Below are positions 51,834-61,376 of a DNA stretch of 63,089 bases, piece by piece. The notes under the pieces were generated by a model that had not been told where the DNA came from, made no database searches, and saw only the letters and a program-made list of their open reading frames with translations. Location of the stretch: NCBI GenBank assembly GCA_036267355.1, contig DATAWG010000007.1, positions 1 through 63,089 of the forward strand, read 5' to 3'. Numbering within the stretch: the stretch's first letter is position 1; the number at the start of each line of letters is the position of its first letter. The DNA comes from Pirellulales bacterium. GTDB lineage: Bacteria > Planctomycetota > Planctomycetia > Pirellulales > DATAWG01. The position numbers and the translations under genes are program-made.

Positions 51834-54800
51834 TTGTTTCAGGCACGATTTGCTCTCGCGTGTTTGCTTATCTCGGCGTTGCCGTCGCTTGCGATTGCGG
51901 ACGAGAAGCCGAAAGTCGATTTTGGCGGCGACATTTTGCCGCTGTTGAAGGCCCGGTGCTTCGAGTGCCACGATGGCCGAAAGCGGACGGCCGGTTTGCG
52001 GCTCGATCTGCGGGCTAGCGCGCTGCGGGGCGGAGATAGCGGCAGCCCGGCGGTGGTGGCCAAGGATCGCGACAAGAGCGAATTGCTCCGCCGCGTCTTG
52101 TCCGACGACAAAGACGAAGTCATGCCGCCGAAGGGCGAACGGCTCACGGCCGCGCAGGTTCGGCTGCTACAGGATTGGATCGATCAAGGCGCGGCGTGGC
52201 CCGATTCGCATGCTGGCGACGATCCAGCCCTCAGCCATTGGGCATTTCGCCCGCCACAACGGCCGGCACTTCCTGCGGTGAAGAATGCAAAATGGTGTCG
52301 CAACGACATCGATCGCTTCGTGCTGGCCCGGCTGGATAGGGAAGGATTGTCGCCATCGCCCGAAGCCGATCGCACGACGCTGATTCGCCGGCTTACGCTC
52401 GATCTGATCGGCCTTCCGCCGACGCCGGACGAAGTCGATGCGTTCGTCCGCGACACATCGCCCGACGCTTATGAAAAAGTGGTCGATCGGTTGCTGGCTT
52501 CGCCACATTACGGCGAGCGCTGGGGACGCGAATGGCTCGATGCGGCCCGCTATGCCGATAGCGACGGCTTCGAGAAGGACAAGCCGCGCTGGGTGTGGTT
52601 CTATCGCGACTGGGTCGTAAACGCACTCAATCGCGACCTGCCCTACGATCGCTTTCTGGTCGAGCAACTCGCCGGCGACGAATTGCCCGGTGCCGGGCAA
52701 GACGAAATCGTTGCCACCGGCTATCTGCGAAATTCGATGATCAACGAGGAAGGAGGCGTCGATCCCGAACAATTCCGCATGGATGCGATGTTCGATCGCA
52801 TGGATGCCATCGGCAAGGGGATTTTGGGGCTCACGATCCAATGTGGCCAATGCCACGACCATAAATACGATCCGCTCACCCAGCGTGAATACTATCGCCT
52901 GTTCGCCTTTCTCAACAACGACGATGAAGCGAATATCACGGTCTACACACCCGAGGAGCAACGGCAGCGGGCCGACGTTCTCCGCCACATTGCCGATGTC
53001 GAAGCGAAGCTGAAACAGCGCGTGCCCGATTGGCAATCGCGGATGGCCAATTGGGAAGCCCAAGCCATTGCGAACCCGACACCTTGGACGGTGTTGCGGC
53101 CGAGTGTGGACATCGAATCGACTGGCGGACAGAAATATCTTCCGCAGGCCGACGGTTCGTTTTTGGCTCAGGGATATGCTCCCACCAAACATACTGTCAA
53201 GTTGCATGCCGCCATCGCGGAGAAGAGCATCACCGCGTTTCGCCTCGAATTGCTCAACGATCCGAATCTTCCCCGCGGCGGCCCGGGCCGATCGATCCAG
53301 GGCACCGCCGCACTGACGGAATTTTTTGCCGAAGCGGAAGTCAAGGGGAGGGTCGAGCGGCTTAAGTTTGCCAAGGCCACGGCCGACTACGATCCACCGG
53401 CGCGGGATCTCGATCCGATCTACAACGACAAGACCAAGAAGCATCGCATTATCGGACCGGTGTCGTTCGCCATTGATGGCAAAGATGAAACGGCTTGGGC
53501 CACCGATGCCGACCCTGGCCGTCGCAACGTGCCGCATCAAGCAGTGTTCACGCTCGAAAAACCGCTTGCCGACGGAGCGAAGATCACGATCGGTCTGACG
53601 CAAAACCACGGCGGTTGGAATAGCGACGACAATCAGAACCACAATTTGGGCCGCTTCCGCCTTTCATTTACGACCCGGCTGGGTGCCGTGGCCGATCCGG
53701 TCCCCGCCGCGGTGCGTGAAATTCTCGCGATGCCGCGCGACAAGCGAACCGCCGAGCAGCAGGCGACCGTCTTCAGCTATTGGCGGACCACGGTGCCCGA
53801 ATGGGCCGACGCCAACAAACAGATCGACGGCATTTGGGCCACGCACCCCGAGGGTTCGACGCAATTGGTGCTGCACCGCCGGGCGACGCTGCGCGACACG
53901 CGAATTCTGAAGCGCGGAAGCTTTCTCTCGCCGACGGTGCATGTCGATCCGGGGGTGCCGGCATTCTTGAATCCGCTCCCCGCAGACGCGCCGCCGACCC
54001 GGCTGACATTGGCCAAATGGCTTACCGATCGCAGTGCGCCGACAACCGCCCGGGCGGCGGTGAATCGGATGTGGCAATCGTACTTCGGCATCGGGCTGGT
54101 GGCGACTCCGGAAGATTTCGGCATGCAGAGCGAACTGCCATCGCATCCGGAATTGCTCGATTGGTTGGCCGTCGAATTCATGGATGGCGGCTGGAGTCGA
54201 AAGCGGCTGCACCGGCTGATCGTCACGAGTGCGGCGTATCGTCAGTCGTCGATTGCGTCGCCGGAATTGCGCACTCGCGATCCCTACAATCGGCTGCTGG
54301 CCCACGGTCCGCGATTTCGCGTCGACGCCGAAATGGTGCGCGACGTGGCGCTGGCCGCCAGTGGTTTGCTGAACGATCGGATTGGCGGGCCAAGCGTGCA
54401 TCCGCCGCTGCCGGAGTTTTTGTTTTTGCCGCCGGTTAGTTACGGCCCGAAGAGTTGGGTCGTGGAAAAAGGGACGGAGCAATATCGCCGGTCTCTATAC
54501 ATTTTCCGCTATCGTTCGGTTCCGCACCCGGTTTTGCAAACATTCGATGCGCCGAACGGCGATTTCGCGTGCGTGCGCCGCAGCCGGTCGGACACGCCGA
54601 TTCAAGCATTGATTACGCTAAACCAACCGACCTTCGTCGATTGCGCTCGGGCGCTCGCGGCACGAGCGCTGCGCGACGGCGGCGCTTCGGACGATGATCG
54701 GCTCGCGTTCGCCTTCCGCCGCTGTGTTGCCCGGCGGCCAAACGCCGTCGAGCTATCGACGCTGAAATCGCTGTTGGCAAAAGAGCGGCAGCGATTTTCG

Positions 54801-54950
54801 GAGCCGGGGGCAAAGCCGTGGGAACTGGCCGCGGCCGACCCGGCGAATCCGCCGAAACTGCCCCCCGGCGCGACGCCGGCGAGCTTGGCCGCCTGGACCG
54901 TCGTTTCTCGAGTGATCTTGAATCTCGATGAAACGATCACGAAGGAGTGA
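51834..54950 (+). CDS. PSD1 / planctomycete cytochrome c domain protein (DUF1549-DUF1553)
   Basis: The protein is 1038 aa if it starts at TTG 51834, 9-10 nt after AGGGG and followed by a signal peptide (LFQARFALACLLISALPSLA). The frame is open to 51702 but without signal-like sequence. The N-terminal cytochrome c-like domain has one haem site CFECH and DEVMPPKGERLT. DUF1549 follows (RNDIDRFVLARL to a second haem-type CGQCHDHKYDPL), then a middle beta-rich domain (about 420-640), then DUF1553 (RAAVNRMWQSYFGIGLVATP, GMQSELPSHPELLDWLA). Such proteins are probably periplasmic and usually sit beside a DUF1501 protein; here none is adjacent. The function is not established. Confidence 0.9.
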   Translation: MFQARFALACLLISALPSLAIADEKPKVDFGGDILPLLKARCFECHDGRKRTAGLRLDLRASALRGGDSGSPAVVAKDRDKSELLRRVLSDDKDEVMPPKGERLTAAQVRLLQDWIDQGAAWPDSHAGDDPALSHWAFRPPQRPALPAVKNAKWCRNDIDRFVLARLDREGLSPSPEADRTTLIRRLTLDLIGLPPTPDEVDAFVRDTSPDAYEKVVDRLLASPHYGERWGREWLDAARYADSDGFEKDKPRWVWFYRDWVVNALNRDLPYDRFLVEQLAGDELPGAGQDEIVATGYLRNSMINEEGGVDPEQFRMDAMFDRMDAIGKGILGLTIQCGQCHDHKYDPLTQREYYRLFAFLNNDDEANITVYTPEEQRQRADVLRHIADVEAKLKQRVPDWQSRMANWEAQAIANPTPWTVLRPSVDIESTGGQKYLPQADGSFLAQGYAPTKHTVKLHAAIAEKSITAFRLELLNDPNLPRGGPGRSIQGTAALTEFFAEAEVKGRVERLKFAKATADYDPPARDLDPIYNDKTKKHRIIGPVSFAIDGKDETAWATDADPGRRNVPHQAVFTLEKPLADGAKITIGLTQNHGGWNSDDNQNHNLGRFRLSFTTRLGAVADPVPAAVREILAMPRDKRTAEQQATVFSYWRTTVPEWADANKQIDGIWATHPEGSTQLVLHRRATLRDTRILKRGSFLSPTVHVDPGVPAFLNPLPADAPPTRLTLAKWLTDRSAPTTARAAVNRMWQSYFGIGLVATPEDFGMQSELPSHPELLDWLAVEFMDGGWSRKRLHRLIVTSAAYRQSSIASPELRTRDPYNRLLAHGPRFRVDAEMVRDVALAASGLLNDRIGGPSVHPPLPEFLFLPPVSYGPKSWVVEKGTEQYRRSLYIFRYRSVPHPVLQTFDAPNGDFACVRRSRSDTPIQALITLNQPTFVDCARALAARALRDGGASDDDRLAFAFRRCVARRPNAVELSTLKSLLAKERQRFSEPGAKPWELAAADPANPPKLPPGATPASLAAWTVVSRVILNLDETITKE

Positions 54951-54968
54951 CCGCGAAGCGCCGCCCGG

Positions 54969-56201
54969 CTACTGCTGAGCTCGAGATTGGCAAAGCACGT
55001 CCCGCAGCGTTTCGACAAGTTGGTCGAGCATTTCGGGAGTGTGGCAATAGCTGAGGCTGATACGCAGCAGCGATTCGCCGTCGGGCACCGACGGAGGTCG
55101 GATTCCTGGAACGAAGAAACCCCGTCGGCGCAACGCCGCAGCGAATTGCATGGTCGCGTCCGCAGGGCCGATCACCAACGGAATGATTTGGCCGGCGGCG
55201 CGGGCGGCAGAATTGGAACCGAAACTGCTTGCAAGCGACTGCCGCAGCCGAGCGGCATTTGCCAGGAGTTGAGTGCGACGACGGGGCTCTCCTCGCACGA
55301 TATCGAGCGCCGCAATTGTTGCGGCAGCAACGGCCGGCGGATGGGCCGTCGAGAAAACATACGATCGAGCCCGATTCCACAGCCAATCGATCAGTGGCCG
55401 GCTGCCGGCCACGAAACCGCCGGCGCCGCCGAGCGCCTTGCTCAACGTGCCCATCCGAATCGAAATGGCACTCTCGACACCAAAATACTCGGCCACGCCA
55501 CGGCCCGATGGGCCGAATACGCCCGTCGCATGCGCCTCGTCGATCATGAGCATGCAGGCGTGTCGTTCGGCCAATTCGGCGAGATCGGCTAGCGGCGCCA
55601 GATCGCCGTCCATGCTGAAAAGCGAGTCGCTGACGATGAGCCGCCGGCGGGCGGAATTGATTCCCGGTTGGCGGAGAATCGCGGCCAGCGCCCTCATGTC
55701 GCAATGGCCGTAGATCCGCACCTCCGCGCGCGACAGCCGGCAGCCGTCGATCAGGCTGGCATGATTTTTCTCATCGGCCAGAATCACGTCGCCGCGACCG
55801 ACAATCGCGGCAATGGCGCCGCTGTTGGCGGCAAAGCCCGAAGAAAAAACCAATGCAGCTTCGGTGCCCAAGAACTCCGCCAGTCGCAGGTCGAGCAGCC
55901 GATGCGAAGCCGAATAACCGCTCACCAGCGGACTAGCCCCCGCGCCCCAGCCTTCTTCGCCGGCGGCGGCATTTGCCGCGGCGGCAAGACGCGGATCGGC
56001 GGCGAGACCGAGATAATCGTTCGCGGCGAAGTTGACGAGTTCGCGGGCCGCCTTGCCGGACGCAACGGCACCGTTGTCATCGTCTGTCTGAATTCGAACG
56101 GTCGCGCCTTGCGGACCAACGCGGGCAGCAATTCGCCGCCTCAATCCGGCGGCATCGAGCCGAGCAAGCTCATCGTCGAGCCAAGCTAAAGGATGTTGCA
56201 T
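54969..56201 (-). CDS. bioF: 8-amino-7-oxononanoate synthase or related PLP acyl-CoA transferase
   Basis: The protein is 410 aa. It is an alpha-oxoamine synthase: NDYLGLAADPR, GWGAGASPLVSGYSASHRLL, KNHASLIDGCRLS, MLMIDEAHATGVFGPSGRG, and the PLP lysine in GTLSKALGGAGGF. Biotin synthesis is the likely pathway. KBL or serine palmitoyltransferase are related alternatives, but the length and motifs fit BioF best. No other bio gene is adjacent in the window. Confidence 0.8.
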   Translation of the reverse strand: MQHPLAWLDDELARLDAAGLRRRIAARVGPQGATVRIQTDDDNGAVASGKAARELVNFAANDYLGLAADPRLAAAANAAAGEEGWGAGASPLVSGYSASHRLLDLRLAEFLGTEAALVFSSGFAANSGAIAAIVGRGDVILADEKNHASLIDGCRLSRAEVRIYGHCDMRALAAILRQPGINSARRRLIVSDSLFSMDGDLAPLADLAELAERHACMLMIDEAHATGVFGPSGRGVAEYFGVESAISIRMGTLSKALGGAGGFVAGSRPLIDWLWNRARSYVFSTAHPPAVAAATIAALDIVRGEPRRRTQLLANAARLRQSLASSFGSNSAARAAGQIIPLVIGPADATMQFAAALRRRGFFVPGIRPPSVPDGESLLRISLSYCHTPEMLDQLVETLRDVLCQSRAQQ

Positions 56202-56235
56202 GAGACCAGGCCGCGGTGGACTCGGCTCGTCGCCA

Positions 56236-56811
56236 CTACGCGCGATTGCGCTTTTTCTTCACGGCCGCGGGACGGGCTCTTTTTTCGCGCCGAACGAGCT
56301 TATGCTTCGCGGTCGGGCCGCCATCGTGCGACGTCGCCTTAGCGTGACCGAGTTCTAGAATCACTCGATATTCGTCTTCGCTCACCGGCTGCACCGACAA
56401 ACGCGAACCGCGGCGCAAGAGTTCCATCTTTGCCAACCGCGGCTCGGCGCGCAGCGTTTCAAGCGGAATTGGCTGAGCAAAGATCGCCTTCAGCCGCAGA
56501 TCGACCATGTCCCAAATCGGGTTGGCCGGCGAGGCTTTGGAATCAAAGTGGTCACTGGCCGAATCCCAGGCCGTCGGATCCGGATATGCGGTGCGGGCGA
56601 CGGTGGCCGCGCCGACAATCGCCAGCGGATCGGCGTTCGAATGGTAGAAGAGCACTTCGTCGCCAAGTTCCATGGCCCGCATATGGTTTCGAGCGAGATA
56701 ATTGCGCACGCCGTCCCAACAGGTAGTTTTGGAGGGCTGTGCGGCAAGATCGTGGATTGAAAAGCAATCCGGCTCGCTCTTTACGAGCCAACGGGCTTTG
56801 GACTTGGGCAT
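56236..56811 (-). CDS. EVE-domain protein
   Basis: The protein is 191 aa from ATG 56811 (MPKSKARWLVKSEPDCFSIH). EVE-domain features are RWLVKSEPDCFSIHDL, CWDGVRNYLARNHMRAMELG, DEVLFYHSNADPLAIVGAAT and PIWDMVDLRLKAIFAQPIPL. EVE domains bind modified bases in RNA or DNA and belong to the PUA/YTH fold group. The C-terminus is basic. The role in this organism is unknown. Confidence 0.87.
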   Translation of the reverse strand: MPKSKARWLVKSEPDCFSIHDLAAQPSKTTCWDGVRNYLARNHMRAMELGDEVLFYHSNADPLAIVGAATVARTAYPDPTAWDSASDHFDSKASPANPIWDMVDLRLKAIFAQPIPLETLRAEPRLAKMELLRRGSRLSVQPVSEDEYRVILELGHAKATSHDGGPTAKHKLVRREKRARPAAVKKKRNRA

Positions 56812-57026
56812 ATTTCGCAGTTCGAGGTGTTGTCGAGAGTATTTGTGGGCCGATCCCAACTTCCTTGACGCAGGCTGATTATTGCGATTTACGGTTGTGT
56901 ACAATATCCTTCGCAGCCCGGGGGGCAGTCAACGGGTTAGCGTAAATCCATTCCTTTTCGCGATTTAACACAGAAAAGCAACCTTCGCCGCAAGATTTTC
57001 GGGCCGGAGGTAACTTTCTAACAGTC

Positions 57027-57635
57027 ATGACGCGATCGGTTTCCCAATCAGCGAGTTCGGCCTCGCCCGCCGAGGGCGATGAGCCCGCTGGCGGCGCGAA
57101 CCAGCCGGAAATCGACTGGCCCGCGGTTCTCGTTAAGCATGAGCGCTGGCTTCGGGCAGTCGTTGGAGCGCGGGTCGGAGAGCCGCAGGCGGTCGACGAG
57201 GTGATGCAGGAGGTTTCGCTGGCGGTCGTGCGTGGCAAAGCACCGCTCACCAATCGGGAGCGAATCGCGCCGTGGTTATACCAATTGGCGGTCAGGCAAT
57301 CGCTTCTGTATCGGCGGAAAGTCGGCCGGCGGCGAAGGCTGGTTGGCCGATATGCGGATCGGTTCCACCCGACAGAGCATGACACGCGAACCGCCGATCC
57401 GTTGGAATGGCTCCTATCGGAGGAGCGGCAGCGGTTGGTGAGATTGGCGCTGGCCAGGATGGCGCCGCGGGATTCCGAAATTTTGCTTTTGAAATACATC
57501 GAAGGTTGGAGCTACCACGAATTGGCGGAACATCTCGGCGTCAGCCATAGTGCGGCCGAATCGCGTTTGCATCGGGCGAGGGCAAACTTGCGCCAGCAAC
57601 TGGCGAAGCTTAAAGTGATTGAGGTGACGAAATGA
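57027..57635 (+). CDS. ECF-type RNA polymerase sigma factor
   Basis: The protein is 202 aa. After a Ser/Ala-rich 30-residue leader, region 2 is seen (HERWLRAVVGARVGEPQAVD, EVMQEVSLAVVRG, APWLYQLAVRQSLLYRRKVG). Region 4 is LLKYIEGWSYHELAEHLGVS, HSAAESRLHRARANLRQQLA. The gene overlaps the next by 4 bases (ATGA), which encodes its membrane anti-sigma factor. The target promoters are not known. Confidence 0.88.
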   Translation: MTRSVSQSASSASPAEGDEPAGGANQPEIDWPAVLVKHERWLRAVVGARVGEPQAVDEVMQEVSLAVVRGKAPLTNRERIAPWLYQLAVRQSLLYRRKVGRRRRLVGRYADRFHPTEHDTRTADPLEWLLSEERQRLVRLALARMAPRDSEILLLKYIEGWSYHELAEHLGVSHSAAESRLHRARANLRQQLAKLKVIEVTK

Positions 57636-58396
57636 GTGGAGAGTCGGCAAACGAATCCGAACCGCCCCGCGACGCACTCGACCCGATGCTTTTGGATCGC
57701 TTGGTCGATGGCGAATTGGCTGAAGCCGAGCGGCGGACGCTTTTGCGGTCGCTCGATCGGCAACCGAGCGGATGGCGACAATGCGCGTTGGCGTTTTTGG
57801 AAGCCCAGAGTTGGCGCGAATTGCTCGGCGCGGCCGCGGTCGAAAAGCCAATCGCCGCCGAGCCTGTTGCGGCGGAGAAGCCGATCGCTGCAATAACGAA
57901 GACGGCGGCGGCGTCCGGCGGAACAGATGCTGTAGCGATCGAATCGGCGGAAAGGCATTCGGTTCGCCCGCGGCGCGCGTTGCCGCGAAAGTGGTTATGG
58001 ATGGCGGAAATGGCGGCCAGCTTTCTTGTCGCCTTTTCGCTCGGAATCTGGATTCGCGGTGGTTTGACGACGACTGCCGGCCGAACCCAGTCGCCGATCG
58101 TGTCTGCCGTTCCTGGCAGCGCGGCGTCTCAGACCCTGCAAGTCGTGGCCGAAGGGGGCAACGGCAAGGTGGAACAGATGCAGGTGCCGCTGGTGGACAA
58201 CAGCCGGCTGCAGTGGTGGCAATCGCAGCCTGCGGCGGTTGTTCCCGAGGAAGTGCGGCAGGCCATCGAGCGGGCTGGAGGACAAGTTCGGCAAGAGCGG
58301 AAATACTTTCCCGTACAATTGCTCGACGGACGCCGCGTGTTGGTTCCCATCGATCAAATTGAATTGGTCCCGGCAGGGAATCGAGGAATGCAGTGA
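57632..58396 (+). CDS. Membrane-spanning anti-sigma factor
   Basis: The protein is 254 aa, translationally coupled to the sigma gene (ATGA overlap). The N-terminal cytoplasmic part (about 15-70) has MLLDRLVDGELAEAERRTLL, the sigma-binding helix type of planctomycete anti-sigma factors. No HxxxCxxC zinc motif is seen. One membrane segment (EMAASFLVAFSLGIWIRGG, about 125-145) precedes a 105-residue periplasmic domain ending QERKYFPVQLLDGRRVLVPI. It should hold the sigma factor until a signal arrives. Confidence 0.8.
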   Translation: MSGESANESEPPRDALDPMLLDRLVDGELAEAERRTLLRSLDRQPSGWRQCALAFLEAQSWRELLGAAAVEKPIAAEPVAAEKPIAAITKTAAASGGTDAVAIESAERHSVRPRRALPRKWLWMAEMAASFLVAFSLGIWIRGGLTTTAGRTQSPIVSAVPGSAASQTLQVVAEGGNGKVEQMQVPLVDNSRLQWWQSQPAAVVPEEVRQAIERAGGQVRQERKYFPVQLLDGRRVLVPIDQIELVPAGNRGMQ

Positions 58397-58471
58397 TGCG
58401 AGGATAACGATGATAAGAAGACTACAGACTACAGGCTTGAGGCTACAGGGACGAGTGCGGCAAGAATCGGA

Positions 58472-59776
58472 ATGAAAGAGGCAGCGGGGCGGAGGATGGG
58501 GCCGGGCCAGAAGAGGCGCGGCACACGCGTCGCGGGACGGTCGGTTGTCATTTGCTTGTTCCTTGGCCGTGGGCACGCGGCCCATGGATCGGCCGATGAA
58601 ACCGAACCGGCCCGAGATGCGCGCCGGCCACTTCAACCCCCAACGATCTTTGGCGAAGAACCAGCGAGAAACATTTTCGTGAACCGCATCGGATGGAATA
58701 AGCTGGTCTCGGCGCTTTGCGCCGCGATGTTGATCGCCGCCAGTGGGCGGTCTGTTTCGGCCGGCGACGGAACCGATGACTCCGCGCCGCCGCCTCGGGC
58801 CGCTGGCACCGGTGAAAACTCCGGGCAGGCAGCGACGGATGCATCACCGCCCGCCGCACCTGCTTCCGATCGTTCTGATGTGAAAGCGCCGGGCAAGTAT
58901 TGGCTGGCGATCCAATGCGAACCGGCCAGCCAAGCGGTTCGCGCTCAATTGCAGTTGCCGAACGATGAGGGGCTCGTAGTGGTTCGTGTGTTGAGCGACG
59001 GTCCGGCAGGCAAGGCGGGGATTCGGCCAAACGATTTGCTGCTCATGGCCGGCGACAAAGGGCTTAGTACGGTGCCCGAACTAGCGGCCGCGATTGAAGC
59101 AGCCAAGGACCAAGCTCTGACGCTAAAACTGCTTCGCGGCGGCAAGACCCTCGACGCCACGGTGCGACCGGCGCTACGTCCGGACAGCCCACAGGCGAAT
59201 CGACGCTCGGCTGAAGCCGATCATGAATTGGTGGAACGGTGGCTCAAACAATTCGGCATGAATACGCCAGGCACCTGGGGCAACGGCATCACGCTGGTGC
59301 ATCCGGGCGCGGGCTTGGTGCTGCCGCCCGGCGTTAATGTGCGTCCGCAATTGCCCGACGATATGAGCATCAATATCTATCGGGAGGGGAAGAAGGCCGC
59401 CGAGATTACCGTCAAGAAGGGAAAAGAAACCTGGAAGGCAAGCGAAGACGATCTCACAAAGCTCCCCCAGGATATTCGGCGCGAGGTCGAGCCGCTATTG
59501 CACGACGGACCGGTGCGAATTTGGTTCCGAGAAATGCAATCGGCGCCGCCGAACGCCGCGAATCCGGGAATCGCGCCCGGTTCGCAAAATACCGATCGCG
59601 GCGATGCCACGCCCAGCTCCCCGGAGTCGCAATCGCAGCCGCCGTCGGCCCAAGATTTGAACGACCTGAGCCGGCGGATTGACGAAATGCGGCGCGCTCT
59701 CGATGAATTGCGGCAGCGTCAAGAAAATCAGCAGCGAGCGGATGGAGCCTCGGATGGCAGCGCAAGCGGACGCTGA
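58472..59776 (+). CDS. Periplasmic PDZ-domain protein
   Basis: The protein is 434 aa from ATG 58472, or 365 aa from GTG 58679; the latter gives a cleaner signal peptide (NKLVSALCAAMLIAASGRSV). One PDZ domain (about 150-240): YWLAIQCEPASQAVRAQLQL, LVVVRVLSDGPAGKAGIRPN, DLLLMAGDKGLSTVPEL. No protease domain is present. The C-terminus has a coiled-coil (LNDLSRRIDEMRRALDELRQ) and a Gln/Ser-rich tail. It follows the sigma/anti-sigma genes by 75 bp and may sense or transduce an envelope signal for them. This is inferred from position. Confidence 0.75.
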   Translation: MKEAAGRRMGPGQKRRGTRVAGRSVVICLFLGRGHAAHGSADETEPARDARRPLQPPTIFGEEPARNIFVNRIGWNKLVSALCAAMLIAASGRSVSAGDGTDDSAPPPRAAGTGENSGQAATDASPPAAPASDRSDVKAPGKYWLAIQCEPASQAVRAQLQLPNDEGLVVVRVLSDGPAGKAGIRPNDLLLMAGDKGLSTVPELAAAIEAAKDQALTLKLLRGGKTLDATVRPALRPDSPQANRRSAEADHELVERWLKQFGMNTPGTWGNGITLVHPGAGLVLPPGVNVRPQLPDDMSINIYREGKKAAEITVKKGKETWKASEDDLTKLPQDIRREVEPLLHDGPVRIWFREMQSAPPNAANPGIAPGSQNTDRGDATPSSPESQSQPPSAQDLNDLSRRIDEMRRALDELRQRQENQQRADGASDGSASGR

Positions 59777-60286
59777 TTCCAACCGGCTACCGAAACACTT
59801 CCCCGATGGAGACGCGGCCTACTTGGCTTACCGTGCCGCCCCGAAGACGCTCGCTAATGGGACCGACGTTAAGCTCCAGCCATGGCCGCTTGAGGGCCGG
59901 TCGTCGCATTCGCCACCGATGCAACCAAGCGAACCCGGATGCAAACCGGGCCGATTTCCGAATCGAACGGAATGAGGAGCGGAGCGTCAGCGAGCGGATG
60001 ATGATCTTCCGCGCTGAATAGTTCGCACATCTCTGAAACACGGCGCTCAACCGTGCCATGTCGGCCGAAATCTCGTCCGGAGCGAGGCCCGGTTTCTTGA
60101 TCCACTTTCGGCGGTCCGCGCAACGCAAATAGATCAGTAACCGGCCCTCGCTTCGGAGCACCCGTCGAATTTGACTCAAATCCCCGCGGCGACAAGAGTC
60201 CCGGCCACATCGCAACTGTGCGGTCGATATATAATTGCCTGCAATTGCGAGGACCAAAGTGCTCTTGCCCATCAGCCGGGGAAAAT
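59777..60286. other. Intergenic region with ambiguous minus-strand coding sequence
   Basis: Two minus-strand frames look partly protein-like and overlap. One reads DEISADMARLSAVFQRCANY with an upstream KSTLVLAIAGNYISTAQ. The other begins MCELFSAEDHHPLADAPLLI at 60030 and ends at 59869 (53 aa), reading PFDSEIGPVCIRVRLVASVA. Neither has a clear ribosome site. They could be a frameshifted remnant of one gene or chance. I call no gene with confidence here. Confidence 0.35.
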
Positions 60287-61315
60287 ATGAGATCAATAGT
60301 TCGTCGTCCTTGTGTTGAAATTTGTGCTTGGATTCGGCTCCGGCAATCCGTATGTGCGCTCGCGGCGGCGTGTTGGGTGCTCGGGATTGGAACAGCGCCG
60401 TTCCTGCAGCGATCGCTTGCCGACGAATTGCCGAATCCGCCGGTTCCCGGCACGTTTACCCTGGTCGTCCAATCCGGCGGGTTCGATCGCGCGAACCACG
60501 TTCATGTGCCGAGTGGCTATCAGGCAAATTCGAAACCGCCCCTGGTGCTCGCGTTGCATGGCGCCGGCGGCAATGGGGCGGGCATGCTCGACCACGACGG
60601 CTGGTCCGCCAAGTCGGACCAGGAGGGTTTCATCGTGGTGGCTCCAGACGGCCTGCCCGCCAAGCCCAACGAGGAATCGAATTTCTTTACCAACCCAAAC
60701 GTTTGGAACGCTGGGCAATTGCGCCGCGGTTCGCAACGCACGGCGATCGACGACGTGGCGTTTGTCCGCAAGCTGCTCGACACGCTCAAAGACAAAGTGC
60801 CTTACGACGACCGTCGCGTGTTTTGCGTCGGACATAGCAATGGCGGCGGCATGACGTTCAGCTTGGCCGCGGCAATGTCCGACCGATTCGCCGCGATTGC
60901 GGTTGTGGCCGGGTCGATGGCGGTCGCCAATCCACGGCCGGCGCGGCCGATGCCGACCCTGTTTATCATCGGCACCAAAGATCCATTGATGCCGCTCGAT
61001 GGCGGAGAAGTAAAGCTGCCATGGGGAAGCCGCAAGAATCCGCCGGTTGCGGAACCGCTCGCCACTTGGGCCAAAGCGCTCGGATGCGCGGCCGAACCGC
61101 AGCAAGTGTCCGACGCCAAGGGATTGAAAAAGGTCGTCTATCCGTCGCCATCCGGCGGCCCAACGCTAACGGTAATCTATATCGACGGCCAAGGGCACAA
61201 CTGGCCGGGCGGCAAAGCCACGCTTCCGAAGAGCATGGTCGGCCCAACGACCGACAAACTCGACGCCACCGCAGCAATCTGGGATTTCTTCAAGACATCC
61301 GCAGCCGGCAAGTGA
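60287..61315 (+). CDS. Secreted esterase, PHB-depolymerase/LpqC-like alpha/beta hydrolase
   Basis: The protein is 342 aa from ATG 60287, with GGGGA 6 nt upstream. A signal sequence (VCALAAACWVLGIGTAPFLQ) is followed by an alpha/beta hydrolase domain: PLVLALHGAGGNGAGM (oxyanion hole), the Ser nucleophile in RVFCVGHSNGGGMTFSLAAA (GxSxG), an acid in FIIGTKDPLMPLDGG and the catalytic His in DGQGHNWPGG. It resembles poly(3-hydroxybutyrate) depolymerases and feruloyl esterases (esterase LpqC). It should act outside the cytoplasm. The substrate is not known. Confidence 0.85.
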   Translation: MRSIVRRPCVEICAWIRLRQSVCALAAACWVLGIGTAPFLQRSLADELPNPPVPGTFTLVVQSGGFDRANHVHVPSGYQANSKPPLVLALHGAGGNGAGMLDHDGWSAKSDQEGFIVVAPDGLPAKPNEESNFFTNPNVWNAGQLRRGSQRTAIDDVAFVRKLLDTLKDKVPYDDRRVFCVGHSNGGGMTFSLAAAMSDRFAAIAVVAGSMAVANPRPARPMPTLFIIGTKDPLMPLDGGEVKLPWGSRKNPPVAEPLATWAKALGCAAEPQQVSDAKGLKKVVYPSPSGGPTLTVIYIDGQGHNWPGGKATLPKSMVGPTTDKLDATAAIWDFFKTSAAGK

Positions 61316-61376
61316 TCGGAGTCAGATGAACTGGAGTGCCATCTGGGCGCGCATTTTTGTTGCGGAAACACTGCCG

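Noticed and set aside
59787-60296. 169-aa minus-strand protein gene
   Set aside because: Only parts look protein-like, another frame takes over in the second half and no ribosome site is present, so I list the stretch as ambiguous.
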